Origin: CALOBA01 sp942491465
GTDB lineage: Bacteria > Pseudomonadota > Gammaproteobacteria > Chromatiales > Chromatiaceae
Direction of reading: 5' to 3'
Length of the DNA: 64,000 nt
Assembly (NCBI GenBank): GCA_942491465.1
Contig: CALOBA010000084.1
Location: forward strand, 1-64,000
Part shown: positions 8,485 to 18,341 of the stretch, one piece after another
Layout: each line of letters starts with the position of its first letter
Numbering within the stretch: position 1 is the first letter of the stretch
Made by a program: the position numbers and the translations under genes
The notes under the pieces: model-generated
The model's database searches: none
The model's input: only the letters and a program-made list of their open reading frames with translations
Told to the model about the DNA's origin: nothing

Positions 8485-9435
8485 ATGATCGTCGAAAGCC
8501 GCTTTCGCCCCGCTTGGTGGCTGCCGGGCCCGCATCTGCAGACCATGCTGCCGGGGCTGCTGCGCCGGCGCCCGCGCATCAAGCTGGTGCGGCGGCGCAT
8601 CGAGTTGGCGGACGGCGACTTCATCGATCTGTCCTGCGGCGGCGACCATGGGCCGCGGGTGCTGATCGTCCACGGCCTGGAGGGTGGGATCGGCTCCCAC
8701 TACGCCGGCACGCTGATGGAGCGTCTGGTCGCCGCCGGTATGCGCCCGATCTTCATGCACCTGCGCGGGTCCGGCCCGGAGCCGAACCGGCTCGCGCGCA
8801 GCTACCACGCCGGCGCCAGCGACGACCTGGCCGAGGTGGTGGCGGCCTTGGCCGCGGACCCGGATGGCCCGCCCGAGGCCGCGGTGGGCTTTTCACTCGG
8901 GGCGAACATCCTGCTCAAATATCTGGGCGAGCGCCCCGAGCCCGGGCTCGGGCGCGCCGTCGCCGTCTCGGTGCCCTTCGTGCTGCGCGATGCGATGCTG
9001 CGGCTCGAGATCGGGCCCTCGCGGATCTACCACCGCTATCTGCTGCGCTCGCTTCGGGCCTCGATCCGGGGCAAGGCGATGCATCCGGGCATGCCGCCGG
9101 TGGATTTGGCCGAGATCCGCAGCCTGGAGGCCTTCGATGATCGGATCACGGCCCCGTTGAACGGCTTTGCCGGCGTCTTCGACTACTATCGGCGCTCGAG
9201 CTGCCGCCGCTTCCTGCCCCATATCCGCACCCCGACGCTGATCATCCAGGCCGCCGATGATCCGTTCGTGTTCCGGGCCACGGTGCCGTTGCCCGGCGAA
9301 CTCGGTCCCGGGGTGCGCTTGGAGCTGTCGCGTCGCGGCGGCCACGTGGGCTTCGTTGCCGGGCGCTGGCCCTGGCGTCCGCAATGGTGGCTGGAGACAC
9401 GCATCCTGGCGTGGCTGCGGGAGGATGCGGCGTAG
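8485..9435 (+). CDS. YheT-family alpha/beta hydrolase
   Basis: A 316-residue hydrolase of the YheT/ABHD branch (predicted esterase, physiological substrate unknown). It opens with FRPAWWLPGPHLQTMLPGLLRR, the family's N-terminal signature. It continues with the oxyanion region LIVHGLEGG, the nucleophile elbow GFSLGANILL (Ser), the acid in TLIIQAADDPF and the catalytic His in SRRGGHVGFV. The ATG at 8485 is preferred over the open upstream codons because homologues begin just before FRPAWW. It is oriented against the ATPase genes on both sides and separates ntpA from ntpB. Confidence 0.88.
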   Translation: MIVESRFRPAWWLPGPHLQTMLPGLLRRRPRIKLVRRRIELADGDFIDLSCGGDHGPRVLIVHGLEGGIGSHYAGTLMERLVAAGMRPIFMHLRGSGPEPNRLARSYHAGASDDLAEVVAALAADPDGPPEAAVGFSLGANILLKYLGERPEPGLGRAVAVSVPFVLRDAMLRLEIGPSRIYHRYLLRSLRASIRGKAMHPGMPPVDLAEIRSLEAFDDRITAPLNGFAGVFDYYRRSSCRRFLPHIRTPTLIIQAADDPFVFRATVPLPGELGPGVRLELSRRGGHVGFVAGRWPWRPQWWLETRILAWLREDAA

Positions 9436-9555
9436 GCCCGATCCGCCTTCGTTACTGGTTGCTGGCGACGGTGACCGTCAGCAGCACGCAAGACAACAGG
9501 ATGAAGGCCGACTGGAAACTGCGGATCGGGAGCCGGGCACGCACGCCGGAAACCC

Positions 9556-11355
<1,800 letters not shown>

Positions 11356-11380
11356 GGGCTTGGGCGGTGCGGCCAAGCGC

Positions 11381-11581
11381 TTAGCCGCCGCCGACCGCGT
11401 GGATGATCTCCACGCGGTCGCCGGGCTGCAGCCGATGGGTCTCGAAGCGGCTGCGCGGCACCAGCGCTTCATTGACCTCAACCGCGAGCCGACGGCCGCT
11501 GAGTTCCAGCCGCGTCAGCAGCTCCTGCATCGGAAGGTCCGCCGGGACTTCGGCGGGGTCGCCATTGACGGTGATCTGCAT
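11381..11581 (-). CDS. thiS: ThiS-like sulfur carrier protein
   Basis: A 66-residue ubiquitin-fold sulfur carrier ending in the Gly-Gly tail that is adenylated and thiocarboxylated. The sequence MQITVNGDPAEVPADLPMQELLTRLELSGRRLAVEVNEALVPRS, then GDRVEIIHAVGGG, is a full-length ThiS with its diagnostic EIIHAVGGG end. In thiamine biosynthesis it donates sulfur for the thiazole ring with ThiG and ThiF. Here thiG does not follow; the next gene 25 bases on is ntpA, and the gene upstream is divergent. Whether it serves thiamine synthesis in trans or another sulfur-transfer reaction cannot be told. Confidence 0.9.
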   Translation of the reverse strand: MQITVNGDPAEVPADLPMQELLTRLELSGRRLAVEVNEALVPRSRFETHRLQPGDRVEIIHAVGGG

Positions 11582-11716
11582 GGGGGTGTCTCTGGGGTGG
11601 GTCGGATAGATTGGCCGGGGATTTTACAATAGACTCTGGCGACGACGAGAGAGGCATGCAAAGCACGCGGCGGATCGGCGGCATGGAGCAGCCCGGCCGG
11701 TACCGCCGCCCCGATA

Positions 11717-13561
11717 ATGAACAAGCGAGACAACAACGTGAATGGATGGTCGGAGGATCTGATCCCGCTGGCGGGTGCACGCACCCTCGACGGGCTGTTC
11801 TGGCAGCGCGTGCGCCGCTCACCGCAGCGCAGCGCCTACCGTTGGTTCGAGCGTGGTGCCGACGCCTGGCAATCCATGACCTGGGCCGAGGTCCGCGACC
11901 AGGTCGGGCGCTGGCGCGAGGCCCTTGCCGCCGAGGGGCTTCGGCCGGGCGATCGGGTGGCGATGGTGCTGCGCAACTGTCCCGATTGGGTCATCTTCGA
12001 CCAGGCCGCGCTGTCGCTGGGGCTGGTCACCGTGCCCTTGTACACCGACGATCGCGCCGACAACGCCGCCTACATCCTCAAGGATGCGGACGCGCGGCTG
12101 CTGCTGGTGCAGGATGCCGGGCGCTGGCGACGGATGTCGGCGGCGCTCGGCAACGGCCCCGGCCCGCGCCGAGTGGTGCTGCTCGATGCCGGCGACGAGG
12201 CGCAGCGGCTCACCGAGTGCGATCCGCGGGTCGTCATCGCCCGCGATTGGCTGCCGCAACGCGGGGCCGACTGGCCCCAGCGCGACGGCGACCCCGACGC
12301 CCTGGCGACCATCGTCTACACCTCCGGCACCACCGGACGGCCCAAGGGCGTGATGCTCAGCCACAACAATATCCTCAGCAACGCCCACGCCGGCCTGACC
12401 ACGCTGACGGTCTTCCAGGAAGACCTGTTCCTGTCGTTCCTGCCGTTGTCGCATACGCTGGAGCGCACCGCCGGCTACTATCTGCCGATCATGGCCGGCT
12501 CCACGGTGGCCTACGCCCGCTCCATCCCGCAGCTGGCGGCGGACCTGGCGACCATCCGGCCCACCGTCATCATCGCCGTCCCCAGGGTGTTCGAGCGGGT
12601 CTACCAGCGCCTGCGCGATCAGCTGCGCACGCGACCGGCCCCGGCGCGCTGGCTGTTTCGGCTCGCCGTCGCGGTCGGCTGGCGCCGCTTCGAGCGGCAG
12701 ATGGGCCGCGCCGGCTTCCATCCGCTTCTGCTGCTTTGGCCGCTGCTGGAGCGGCTGGTGGCGCGCAAGGTACTGGAGCGGCTCGGCGGTCGCATGCGCG
12801 CGGCGGTCAGCGGCGGTGCCGCGTTGCCGCTGGAGGTCAGCCGGCTGTTCATCAGTCTCGGTCTGCCGCTGGTGCAGGGCTACGGGCTCACCGAGACCAG
12901 CCCGGTGGTGGCCGTCAACCCGCTGCACGCCAACCTGCCGGCCAGCGTCGGGCCGGCGATGCGCGGCACCGAGGTGCGCATCGGTGCCGATGATGAGCTG
13001 CTGGTCCGCGGCCCCTGCAACATGCTCGGCTACTGGAACAACCATGCCGCCACGGCGCAGATGCTCGACGCCGACGGCTGGCTGCACACCGGCGATCAGG
13101 CGCGCATCGACGACGGCGGCCATATCTTCATCACCGGCCGCATCAAGGACATCCTGGTCCTGTCCAACGGCGAGAAGGTCCCGCCGGGGGACATGGAGAT
13201 CGCCATCGGCCTCGATCCGCTGTTCGAGCAGGCGCTGGTGGTGGGCGAGGGCCGCTCGTTCCTGACCGCGCTGCTGGTGCTGAATGCCGACCTCTGGTCC
13301 GGCCTGGCAGCGGACTTCGGCCTGGACCCGGACCGCCCGGAGAGCCTGTCGGACCCGCATCTGGTCAAGGATATGCTCAAGCGTGTGCGCGAGGACCTGC
13401 GCGACTTCCCGGGCTACGCCAAGATTCGTCGCGCAACACTGATCCTGGAGCCCTGGTCCATCGACAACGGCATGATGACGCCGACGATGAAGCTCAAGCG
13501 TCGGGTGATCCTCGAGCACTACCGCCAACAGCTCCAGCAGATGTACGCCGGCGAGAGCTGA
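11717..13561 (+). CDS. Long-chain fatty acid--CoA ligase (AMP-forming)
   Basis: A 614-residue adenylate-forming enzyme that activates fatty acids to acyl-CoA. The AMP-binding signature is YTSGTTGRPKGVMLSHNN, followed by PLSHTLERTAGYYLPI, QGYGLTETSPVVAVNP, GWLHTGDQARIDDGGHIFITGRIKDILVLSNGEKVPPGDME and the C-terminal lysine region NGMMTPTMKLKRR. It resembles the FAA1/FadD15-type long ligases more than E. coli FadD. It starts at ATG 11717, diverging from thiS-ntpA across a 135-base gap. Chain-length preference is not deducible. Confidence 0.92.
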   Translation: MNKRDNNVNGWSEDLIPLAGARTLDGLFWQRVRRSPQRSAYRWFERGADAWQSMTWAEVRDQVGRWREALAAEGLRPGDRVAMVLRNCPDWVIFDQAALSLGLVTVPLYTDDRADNAAYILKDADARLLLVQDAGRWRRMSAALGNGPGPRRVVLLDAGDEAQRLTECDPRVVIARDWLPQRGADWPQRDGDPDALATIVYTSGTTGRPKGVMLSHNNILSNAHAGLTTLTVFQEDLFLSFLPLSHTLERTAGYYLPIMAGSTVAYARSIPQLAADLATIRPTVIIAVPRVFERVYQRLRDQLRTRPAPARWLFRLAVAVGWRRFERQMGRAGFHPLLLLWPLLERLVARKVLERLGGRMRAAVSGGAALPLEVSRLFISLGLPLVQGYGLTETSPVVAVNPLHANLPASVGPAMRGTEVRIGADDELLVRGPCNMLGYWNNHAATAQMLDADGWLHTGDQARIDDGGHIFITGRIKDILVLSNGEKVPPGDMEIAIGLDPLFEQALVVGEGRSFLTALLVLNADLWSGLAADFGLDPDRPESLSDPHLVKDMLKRVREDLRDFPGYAKIRRATLILEPWSIDNGMMTPTMKLKRRVILEHYRQQLQQMYAGES

Positions 13562-13608
13562 TGGGCGGCGGCCGGCCACAACGTTCGGGCATCCCGCGCC
13601 CGCGACGC

Positions 13609-13637
13609 TTGCCGTTCGCCCCGATGGTGACTACACT
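13609..13637 (+). promoter_or_regulatory. Sigma70 promoter of tRNA-Gly
   Basis: TTGCCG at 13609-13614, a 17-base spacer, and TACACT at 13632-13637. Transcription would start at about 13644, a few bases before the tRNA at 13650. Confidence 0.65.
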
Positions 13638-13649
13638 TACGGTTCTGCC

Positions 13650-13723
13650 GCGGGTGTAGTTCAATGGTAGAACCTCAGCTTCCCAAGCTGATGGCGTGGG
13701 TTCGATTCCCATCACCCGCTCCA
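13650..13723 (+). tRNA. tRNA-Gly (anticodon CCC)
   Basis: A 74-base cloverleaf with 3' CCA encoded. The D arm contains AGTTCAATGGTAGA, the anticodon stem is TCAGC/GCTGA around the loop TTCCCAA (anticodon CCC, reading GGG), and the T arm contains GGTTCGATTCC. The acceptor stem is GCGGGTG paired with CACCCGC, then TCCA. It is closely similar to E. coli glyU-type tRNA. Confidence 0.97.
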
Positions 13724-13773
13724 TTCCTCCCCGCCGTCGGCCGTTGCAGGCGGCCTCTGGCCCGATTGGCCGC

Positions 13774-13879
13774 TAAGTCAAGGTTCAGAAACAAGTGGTG
13801 TAGACGCAACCACGAAACGGCCAATCCAAAGGCTCCGCGAGCGGGCGTCTGCACCACTTGTTTTTGAACCGATCCTAAG
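13774..13879. repeat. 106-bp hairpin repeat, copy 1
   Basis: The ends are long inverted repeats: GGTTCAGAAACAAGTGGTG on the left and, inverted, CACCACTTGTTTTTGAACC on the right, followed inward by GACGC/GCGTC. About 45 bases lie between the arms. A second 106-bp copy in the same orientation lies at 14283-14388, on the other side of the DUF2007 gene. The structure fits a REP- or MITE-like element; it would also make a very stable RNA hairpin. Confidence 0.85.
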
Positions 13880-13937
13880 CCCCGACCGGCCACACAGCCT
13901 CCAACCGGCGCGCCGCCCCTTCGACACCGCTAACCCG

Positions 13938-14246
13938 ATGCACCGTCTCTACCAGGCCGGCAACCGCATCGAGGCCCAGTTGCTCAGCGACTTGCTCGGC
14001 CACCAAGGCATCGACACCGCCATCTTGGGCGACTACCTCAGCGGCGCCATCGGCGAGTTGCCGGCGGACATCTACCCCAGCGTCTGGCTGATCGACGTCG
14101 CGGATCTGCCGCGGGCAGAGTCGCTGCTGGCGGGCTTCCTCGCCGAGCAGTCCCGTGATGTCGGCGCCTCTTGGGTCTGTCACCGCTGCGGGGAGCTGAT
14201 CGACGGCAGCTTCGATCTGTGCTGGCGCTGCGGCGGCAGCCGATGA
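13938..14246 (+). CDS. DUF2007-domain protein with C-terminal zinc ribbon
   Basis: A 102-residue cytoplasmic protein. The N-terminal part (MHRLYQAGNRIEAQLLSDLLGHQGIDTAILGDYLSGAIGELP, then YPSVWLIDVADLPRAESLL) is the DUF2007 fold, related to PII-like signalling domains. The C-terminal part holds CHRCGELIDGSFDLCWRCGG, a four-cysteine zinc ribbon. The function is unknown. It stands alone between two copies of a 106-bp hairpin repeat, with 13-base tandem repeats directly after its stop. Confidence 0.85.
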   Translation: MHRLYQAGNRIEAQLLSDLLGHQGIDTAILGDYLSGAIGELPADIYPSVWLIDVADLPRAESLLAGFLAEQSRDVGASWVCHRCGELIDGSFDLCWRCGGSR

Positions 14247-14247
14247 T

Positions 14248-14286
14248 CTAAACCGGTTACCTAAACCGGTTACCCAAACCGGTTAG
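14248..14286. repeat. Three tandem 13-base repeats (YYAAACCGGTTAS)
   Basis: CTAAACCGGTTAC at 14248-14260 and 14261-14273 and CCAAACCGGTTAG at 14274-14286. Each holds the palindrome AACCGGTT. They begin right after the DUF2007 stop and run into the second hairpin repeat, so they may be an insertion hot spot or a binding-site array. Confidence 0.85.
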
Positions 14287-14388
14287 TCAAGGTTCAGAAA
14301 CAAGTGGTGCAGACGCAACCACGAAATGGCCAATCAAAAGGTTCAGCGAGCGGGCGTCTGCGCCACTTGTTTCTGAACCGATCCTTAG
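14283..14388. repeat. 106-bp hairpin repeat, copy 2
   Basis: Same length, orientation and arm sequence as the copy at 13774-13879, with scattered substitutions (for example GTGGTGCAGACGC here against GTGGTGTAGACGC). The arms match each other better in this copy. It starts within the last 13-base tandem repeat and ends 66 bases before the AsmA gene. Confidence 0.85.
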
Positions 14389-14454
14389 CCAAGCCGGCAA
14401 GCCGGCAAGGCGCCGGCCTATCCAAAGACTCAGCCCGCAGCGAGGGGCCTTGTG

Positions 14455-16647
14455 ATGTCCAAGACCGGAAAGACGCTGTCCATCATCGGTGCCGTCCTGG
14501 CCGCGGTGGTGATTGTGGTGCTGCTGCTGCCGTGGCTGATCGACGCCGGGAGCGTACGGGCACAGATCGAGCGCATGGTCAGCGAGGGTACCGGCCTGGA
14601 GCTTCGCCTGGCCCGGGACCCGCGCCTGCGACTGCTGCCCCGGCCGCGCCTGGCGGCGTCCGAGATCACCTTGGCCGGGACCGCCGCCCGGTTGCCCCAG
14701 CTGCGTCTCCAGGCCCGGGATCTGACCCTGGACCTGGCCCTGCTGCCGTTGCTGGTCGGGCGCCTACAGCCCGCGGAGGTGGTTGTCGACGGGTTCGATC
14801 TGCGGCTGCCGCCCGGACCGCCCGGTGTCGGGCAGTGGCGGCTTGGCGCCGAGCAGATCCGGCTGTTGCCCGGTGCCGATCCGTTGCCCCCCCCGGACAG
14901 CGCCACGCCGCCGGCCATCCATCGTATCGAGGTCCGGGGTGGCTGGGCCGAGCGGTCGGCTCCCTCGACTGTCGCCCCGCTGCGGATTTCGCGGCTGGAG
15001 CTGCTCGGCGGCCCGTTCTCGGCGCAACAGGCCGGGCCGGTGACCGCTCGCGGCCATCTTCAGGTCCCCGGCATCATTGCCGGCGCAATCGGACTGGAGG
15101 GCGAGCTGGGTCCTGGCCCGATGCCGTTGCTGTTGACCGGTGATGGCCTGCGGATCGGGCGGCTGCGGGACGTCTCGTTGCGCCTGCAGGCACGGATCGC
15201 GCCCGTTGCCGGCGGGCTGAATGCCGGCGACCTCCAGCTGACCGCCGCCGACATGCGCGTCGATGGCGAGCTGCGGCTGCGCAACCCCTGGACACCGGAG
15301 CGCCCCCCGGTGCTCGCCGGGCGCCTGAATCTGGCCGAGCTGGACCTGCGTACCTGGCTCAGCGAGCACGGCCTGACCGGCCTGCCCGGTTCGCCGGAGA
15401 CGCTGCGGCGGGTGGCGATCACCACCGACCTGGCCTTGGTCCCGGCGCGCCTGGCCCCCGGCGGCGCCGAGCCGGCCAGCCTGCGTCTGGATCAGACCCG
15501 CATCGACGTCGATCAGACCCGCGCGGACGGGTCGTTTGCGCTGCAATCCGGCATCGATCAGCGGCGGTTCGCCTTCGACGTTCGGATGGACCAACTGGAC
15601 CTCGACCCCTGGCTCACGCCACCCGCGCAGGAGCCTCCCACGGCCGCGCCATCGACGCCCATGGCATCCATCGCCGCGAGCCCCGCAACGCCGCGCCAGG
15701 CCGCGCAGAAACCCGCCCCAACCGCTGCCCCAGAAGCGCCCATCGCGCAGGCGCCGCGCAGCGCGCCGACCTCGCCCCCCGAGCCCGCGGGCCCGTCGCG
15801 CCCACCGATCAGCACCCTGATCGACGGGCGCTTGCAGGTAGGCCGTCTCGGTCTCGCCGGGCTGTCGGCGGAGGGCGTCGGCGTCCAGGTCGTCGGCGAG
15901 GACCGGACGATGGACCTGGAGCTGGCGGTGGCCCGTCTGCTCGGCGGCACGCTCGCGGGGGATCTGCACCTGGATGGCTCCGATCCCGCCGAGCCGCGCT
16001 TTAGGCTGCGCGCCGCCGCCGACGGCGTCGCGCTCGGGCCGCTGTTTCAGGCACGCTTCGGCAGCGCGCCGGTCACCGGCACCGCGGATATCGGCGCGGA
16101 TCTGCGCGGGATGGGGGTGGATGCACCGAGCGTGCGCCAAAGCCTGGCCGGGACACTGACGCTGGAAGCCCACGATGGTCGCATCCGCGGCATCGGCATC
16201 GCCGGCGACATCATCCGCGCCGCCGGCGGCGGCCAGCAGAGTGAGGACGTGACCGTCTTCTCCCGGCTCTCGGCGACCGCGCAGGGCGAGCAGGGACGAT
16301 TTCGCAGCGACGACATCGAAGCCGACTCGCCAATGCTCGCGGTGACCGGTCGCGGCGCGCTGGACCTGCCCGCCGAGCGCATCGATCTGACGTTGACCTC
16401 GGTCCTGCGCGAGCCGCCGTCCGGTGCCGGCGTCGCCGAGCTGGAGGGGCTGCCGATCCCGGTGCACATCGCCGGCGACTGGCAGCGGCCCCAGGTCAAG
16501 GTCGATCTGGGACCGGCGCTGCGCGAGGCCGGTCGGCGCGCCCTCGGCCGCGGGCTAGACCGGCACAGTGAGAAGCTCGAGGACCTGGAGCGGCGGACCG
16601 GCATCCCCGGCCTGGAGCAGGGTCTGCGCGGGCTGCTCGGGTTGTAG
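14455..16647 (+). CDS. AsmA-family outer-membrane assembly/lipid-transport protein
   Basis: A 730-residue protein with one N-terminal membrane anchor (residues 8-27, LSIIGAVLAAVVIVVLLLPWLI) and a long periplasmic part. It shows the AsmA features GLELRLARDPRLRLLPRPRLAASEITL near the N-terminus and DGRIRGIGIAGDIIRA, then LPAERIDLTLTSVL and LEGLPIPVHIAGDWQRPQVKVDL, near the C-terminus. A Pro/Ala-rich linker lies in the middle (around residues 395-445). AsmA-like proteins act in phospholipid transport and envelope biogenesis. ATG 14455 follows an alternative GTG at 14452. No operon partner is evident; tRNA-Leu and its terminator follow on the other strand. Confidence 0.88.
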   Translation: MSKTGKTLSIIGAVLAAVVIVVLLLPWLIDAGSVRAQIERMVSEGTGLELRLARDPRLRLLPRPRLAASEITLAGTAARLPQLRLQARDLTLDLALLPLLVGRLQPAEVVVDGFDLRLPPGPPGVGQWRLGAEQIRLLPGADPLPPPDSATPPAIHRIEVRGGWAERSAPSTVAPLRISRLELLGGPFSAQQAGPVTARGHLQVPGIIAGAIGLEGELGPGPMPLLLTGDGLRIGRLRDVSLRLQARIAPVAGGLNAGDLQLTAADMRVDGELRLRNPWTPERPPVLAGRLNLAELDLRTWLSEHGLTGLPGSPETLRRVAITTDLALVPARLAPGGAEPASLRLDQTRIDVDQTRADGSFALQSGIDQRRFAFDVRMDQLDLDPWLTPPAQEPPTAAPSTPMASIAASPATPRQAAQKPAPTAAPEAPIAQAPRSAPTSPPEPAGPSRPPISTLIDGRLQVGRLGLAGLSAEGVGVQVVGEDRTMDLELAVARLLGGTLAGDLHLDGSDPAEPRFRLRAAADGVALGPLFQARFGSAPVTGTADIGADLRGMGVDAPSVRQSLAGTLTLEAHDGRIRGIGIAGDIIRAAGGGQQSEDVTVFSRLSATAQGEQGRFRSDDIEADSPMLAVTGRGALDLPAERIDLTLTSVLREPPSGAGVAELEGLPIPVHIAGDWQRPQVKVDLGPALREAGRRALGRGLDRHSEKLEDLERRTGIPGLEQGLRGLLGL

Positions 16648-16665
16648 GTTTGGCGTATTTCGGCG

Positions 16666-16702
16666 AAAAAAAAACGGGGCCGCGATTGCTCGCGGGCCCC
16701 GT
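16666..16702 (-). terminator. Rho-independent terminator of tRNA-Leu
   Basis: On the minus strand a GC-rich stem (CGGGGCCCGCGAG pairing with CGCGGCCCCG) is followed by a run of nine T (A-run at 16666-16674 on the plus strand). It lies directly after tRNA-Leu; it may also slow transcription coming from the AsmA gene. Confidence 0.75.
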
Positions 16703-16709
16703 CTCGCAT

Positions 16710-16796
16710 TGGTACCGGGAGCCGGACTCGAACCGGCAAGGTGTTGCCACCGTCAGATTTTGAGTCTGATGCGTCTACCAATTTCGCCACCCCGGC
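16710..16796 (-). tRNA. tRNA-Leu (anticodon CAA)
   Basis: An 87-base class II tRNA on the minus strand with encoded CCA. It begins GCCGGGGTGGCGAAATTGG, has the anticodon stem TCAGA/TCTGA around loop CTCAAAA (anticodon CAA, reading TTG), a long variable arm (CGGTGGCAACACC) and the T arm GGTTCGAGTCC. It resembles E. coli leuX. Confidence 0.96.
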
Positions 16797-16807
16797 ACGA
16801 ACCCTCT

Positions 16808-16835
16808 ATGATAGCGCGCCGTCGCGGCAGCGCAA
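16808..16835 (-). promoter_or_regulatory. Sigma70 promoter of tRNA-Leu
   Basis: On the minus strand TTGCGC (16830-16835), a 16-base spacer and TATCAT (16808-16813), ending 11 bases before the tRNA 5' end. Confidence 0.6.
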
Positions 16836-16912
16836 CCCCTAACGCTGCCTCACTGCTTCCCGCGCCGTCTTTTTCGACCGGCGCACCGTGCTTCCCCATC
16901 TCCGAGCCCGCC

Positions 16913-17971
16913 ATGTCCGCCGACACCGCACCGCTGCGCCGCGCCGATTTCCACTTCGAGCTGCCCGAGGCACTCATCGCCCAGCGCCCGCTGCCGCAGC
17001 GGGGCGCGAGCCGGCTGCTGGCGCTCGATGGCCCCAGCGGCGAGCGCCGCGACCTGCAATTCGCCGCCCTGCCGTCGCTGCTCGCCCGCGGCGATCTGTT
17101 GGTATTCAACGACACCCGAGTGATCCCGGCGCGGCTGTTCGGCCACAAGGAGACCGGTGGTCGCGTCGAGATCATGCTCGAGCGCGTGCTCAGCGCCACC
17201 GAGGCCCTGGCCCATCTGCGCGCCAGCAAGGCACCGCATCCGGGCACGCAGCTGCGGCTGGGGGCGGGTGAGCGGCTGCTGGTGGTCGACCGCGACGCGG
17301 CCCTGTTTCGGCTGCGGGCCATCGACACCGAGCTGCCGCAATTGCTGCACCGGCATGGACATGTGCCGCTGCCGCCCTACATTCGCCGCGGTGACGACGC
17401 GGCGGATCTGGAGCGCTATCAGACCGTCTACGCGGCGCGGGACGGGGCCGTTGCGGCACCCACCGCCGGCCTGCACTTCGACCAGGCGATGTTGGCGCGT
17501 CTGCGCACCGCAGGCATCGACACGGCGCGAGTGACCCTGCACGTCGGCGCCGGCACCTTTCAGCCGGTGCGGGTCGATGACCTGGACCAGCACCGCATGC
17601 ATGCCGAGTGGATCGAGGTCGGCGCCGAGGTCTGCGAGCAGGTCCGCGAGACCCGGGCGCGGGGCGGGCGCGTGGTCGCCGTCGGCACCACCAGCGTCCG
17701 CAGCCTGGAGACCGCGGCGTCCGGCGCGGACGGCCTGGCACCCTTTGCCGGCGACAGTCGACTGTTCATCCGACCCGGCTATCGCTTTCGCGTGATCGAC
17801 GCCCTGCTCACCAACTTTCACCTGTCGGAGTCGACGTTGCTGATGCTGGTCTCGGCGTTCGCCGGCCACCGACAGATCATGGCCGCCTACCGCCATGCGG
17901 TGGCCGAGCGCTATCGCTTCTTCAGCTACGGGGACGCGATGTTTCTGACCCGTCGAGACCCCGAGGGCTGA
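16913..17971 (+). CDS. queA: S-adenosylmethionine:tRNA ribosyltransferase-isomerase
   Basis: A 352-residue enzyme that transfers the ribose of SAM to preQ1 in tRNA, making epoxyqueuosine at the wobble base of GUN anticodons. Family motifs are ADFHFELPEALIAQRPL, RGDLLVFNDTRVIPARLFGHKETGGRVEIMLER, ERYQTVYAARDGAVAAPTAGLHF, VGAGTFQPVRVDD and FIRPGYRFRVIDALLTNFHLSESTLLMLVSAFAG. The ATG at 16913 gives the usual length; the open frame further upstream runs through tRNA-Leu and is not coding. The usual partners tgt and yajC are not adjacent in the window. Confidence 0.95.
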   Translation: MSADTAPLRRADFHFELPEALIAQRPLPQRGASRLLALDGPSGERRDLQFAALPSLLARGDLLVFNDTRVIPARLFGHKETGGRVEIMLERVLSATEALAHLRASKAPHPGTQLRLGAGERLLVVDRDAALFRLRAIDTELPQLLHRHGHVPLPPYIRRGDDAADLERYQTVYAARDGAVAAPTAGLHFDQAMLARLRTAGIDTARVTLHVGAGTFQPVRVDDLDQHRMHAEWIEVGAEVCEQVRETRARGGRVVAVGTTSVRSLETAASGADGLAPFAGDSRLFIRPGYRFRVIDALLTNFHLSESTLLMLVSAFAGHRQIMAAYRHAVAERYRFFSYGDAMFLTRRDPEG

Positions 17972-17995
17972 CGGGGCCGGGGCAAAACCGCGGGC

Positions 17996-18088
17996 AAAAA
18001 AAAAGCGCGGCTGACGCCGCGCTTAAAATTACCACCAAAGGAGGATGGAGGAGTGCACTGAAGGACTGCGAACCTTCAGCACATCAGC
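17996..18088 (-). ncRNA. Candidate small RNA with anti-Shine-Dalgarno stretch
   Basis: No convincing gene lies in the 370 bases between queA and the peroxidase. On the minus strand there is a TATAAG box (18094-18099) with TTGGTT 16 bases upstream (18116-18121). After it come a hairpin CTGAAGG-loop-CCTTCAG, an unpaired pyrimidine stretch containing CTCCTCC and CCTCCTTTGG, and then a strong terminator: stem GCGCGGC/GCCGCGC plus nine T (A-run 17996-18004). This layout of stem, exposed anti-SD and terminator is typical of regulatory RNAs. The terminator is oriented for a minus-strand transcript, yet no minus-strand gene lies upstream of it. Promoter match is modest. Confidence 0.45.
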
Positions 18089-18341
18089 AGTTTCTTATAT
18101 ACTGTCAAACAAGTCAACCAAAATTCGCAATCGATTGTCTCTTTCCGCGCTGTATTGGTGGGATTTTGGCGACAACCGATGCCCCGGATGTCGACGGCCA
18201 CGGACCATGGCCGCGGTTGCCGTGCATCAGCGTTTGCGCACAGCGGTTGGCCTAAACTCAACGGTTGCGTCGGCCGCCCCCGCCCGACGCATCGTGACCG
18301 CGCGCAAGCGCCGCGCCTCCCTGCTGTAACCGGAGCCATTC

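Noticed and set aside
11819..13579. 586-codon minus-strand open frame
   Set aside because: It is antisense to the acyl-CoA ligase, which has all family motifs.
18045..18329. 95-codon plus-strand frame before the peroxidase
   Set aside because: It has no motif and random composition; the region fits a minus-strand RNA and a leader better.
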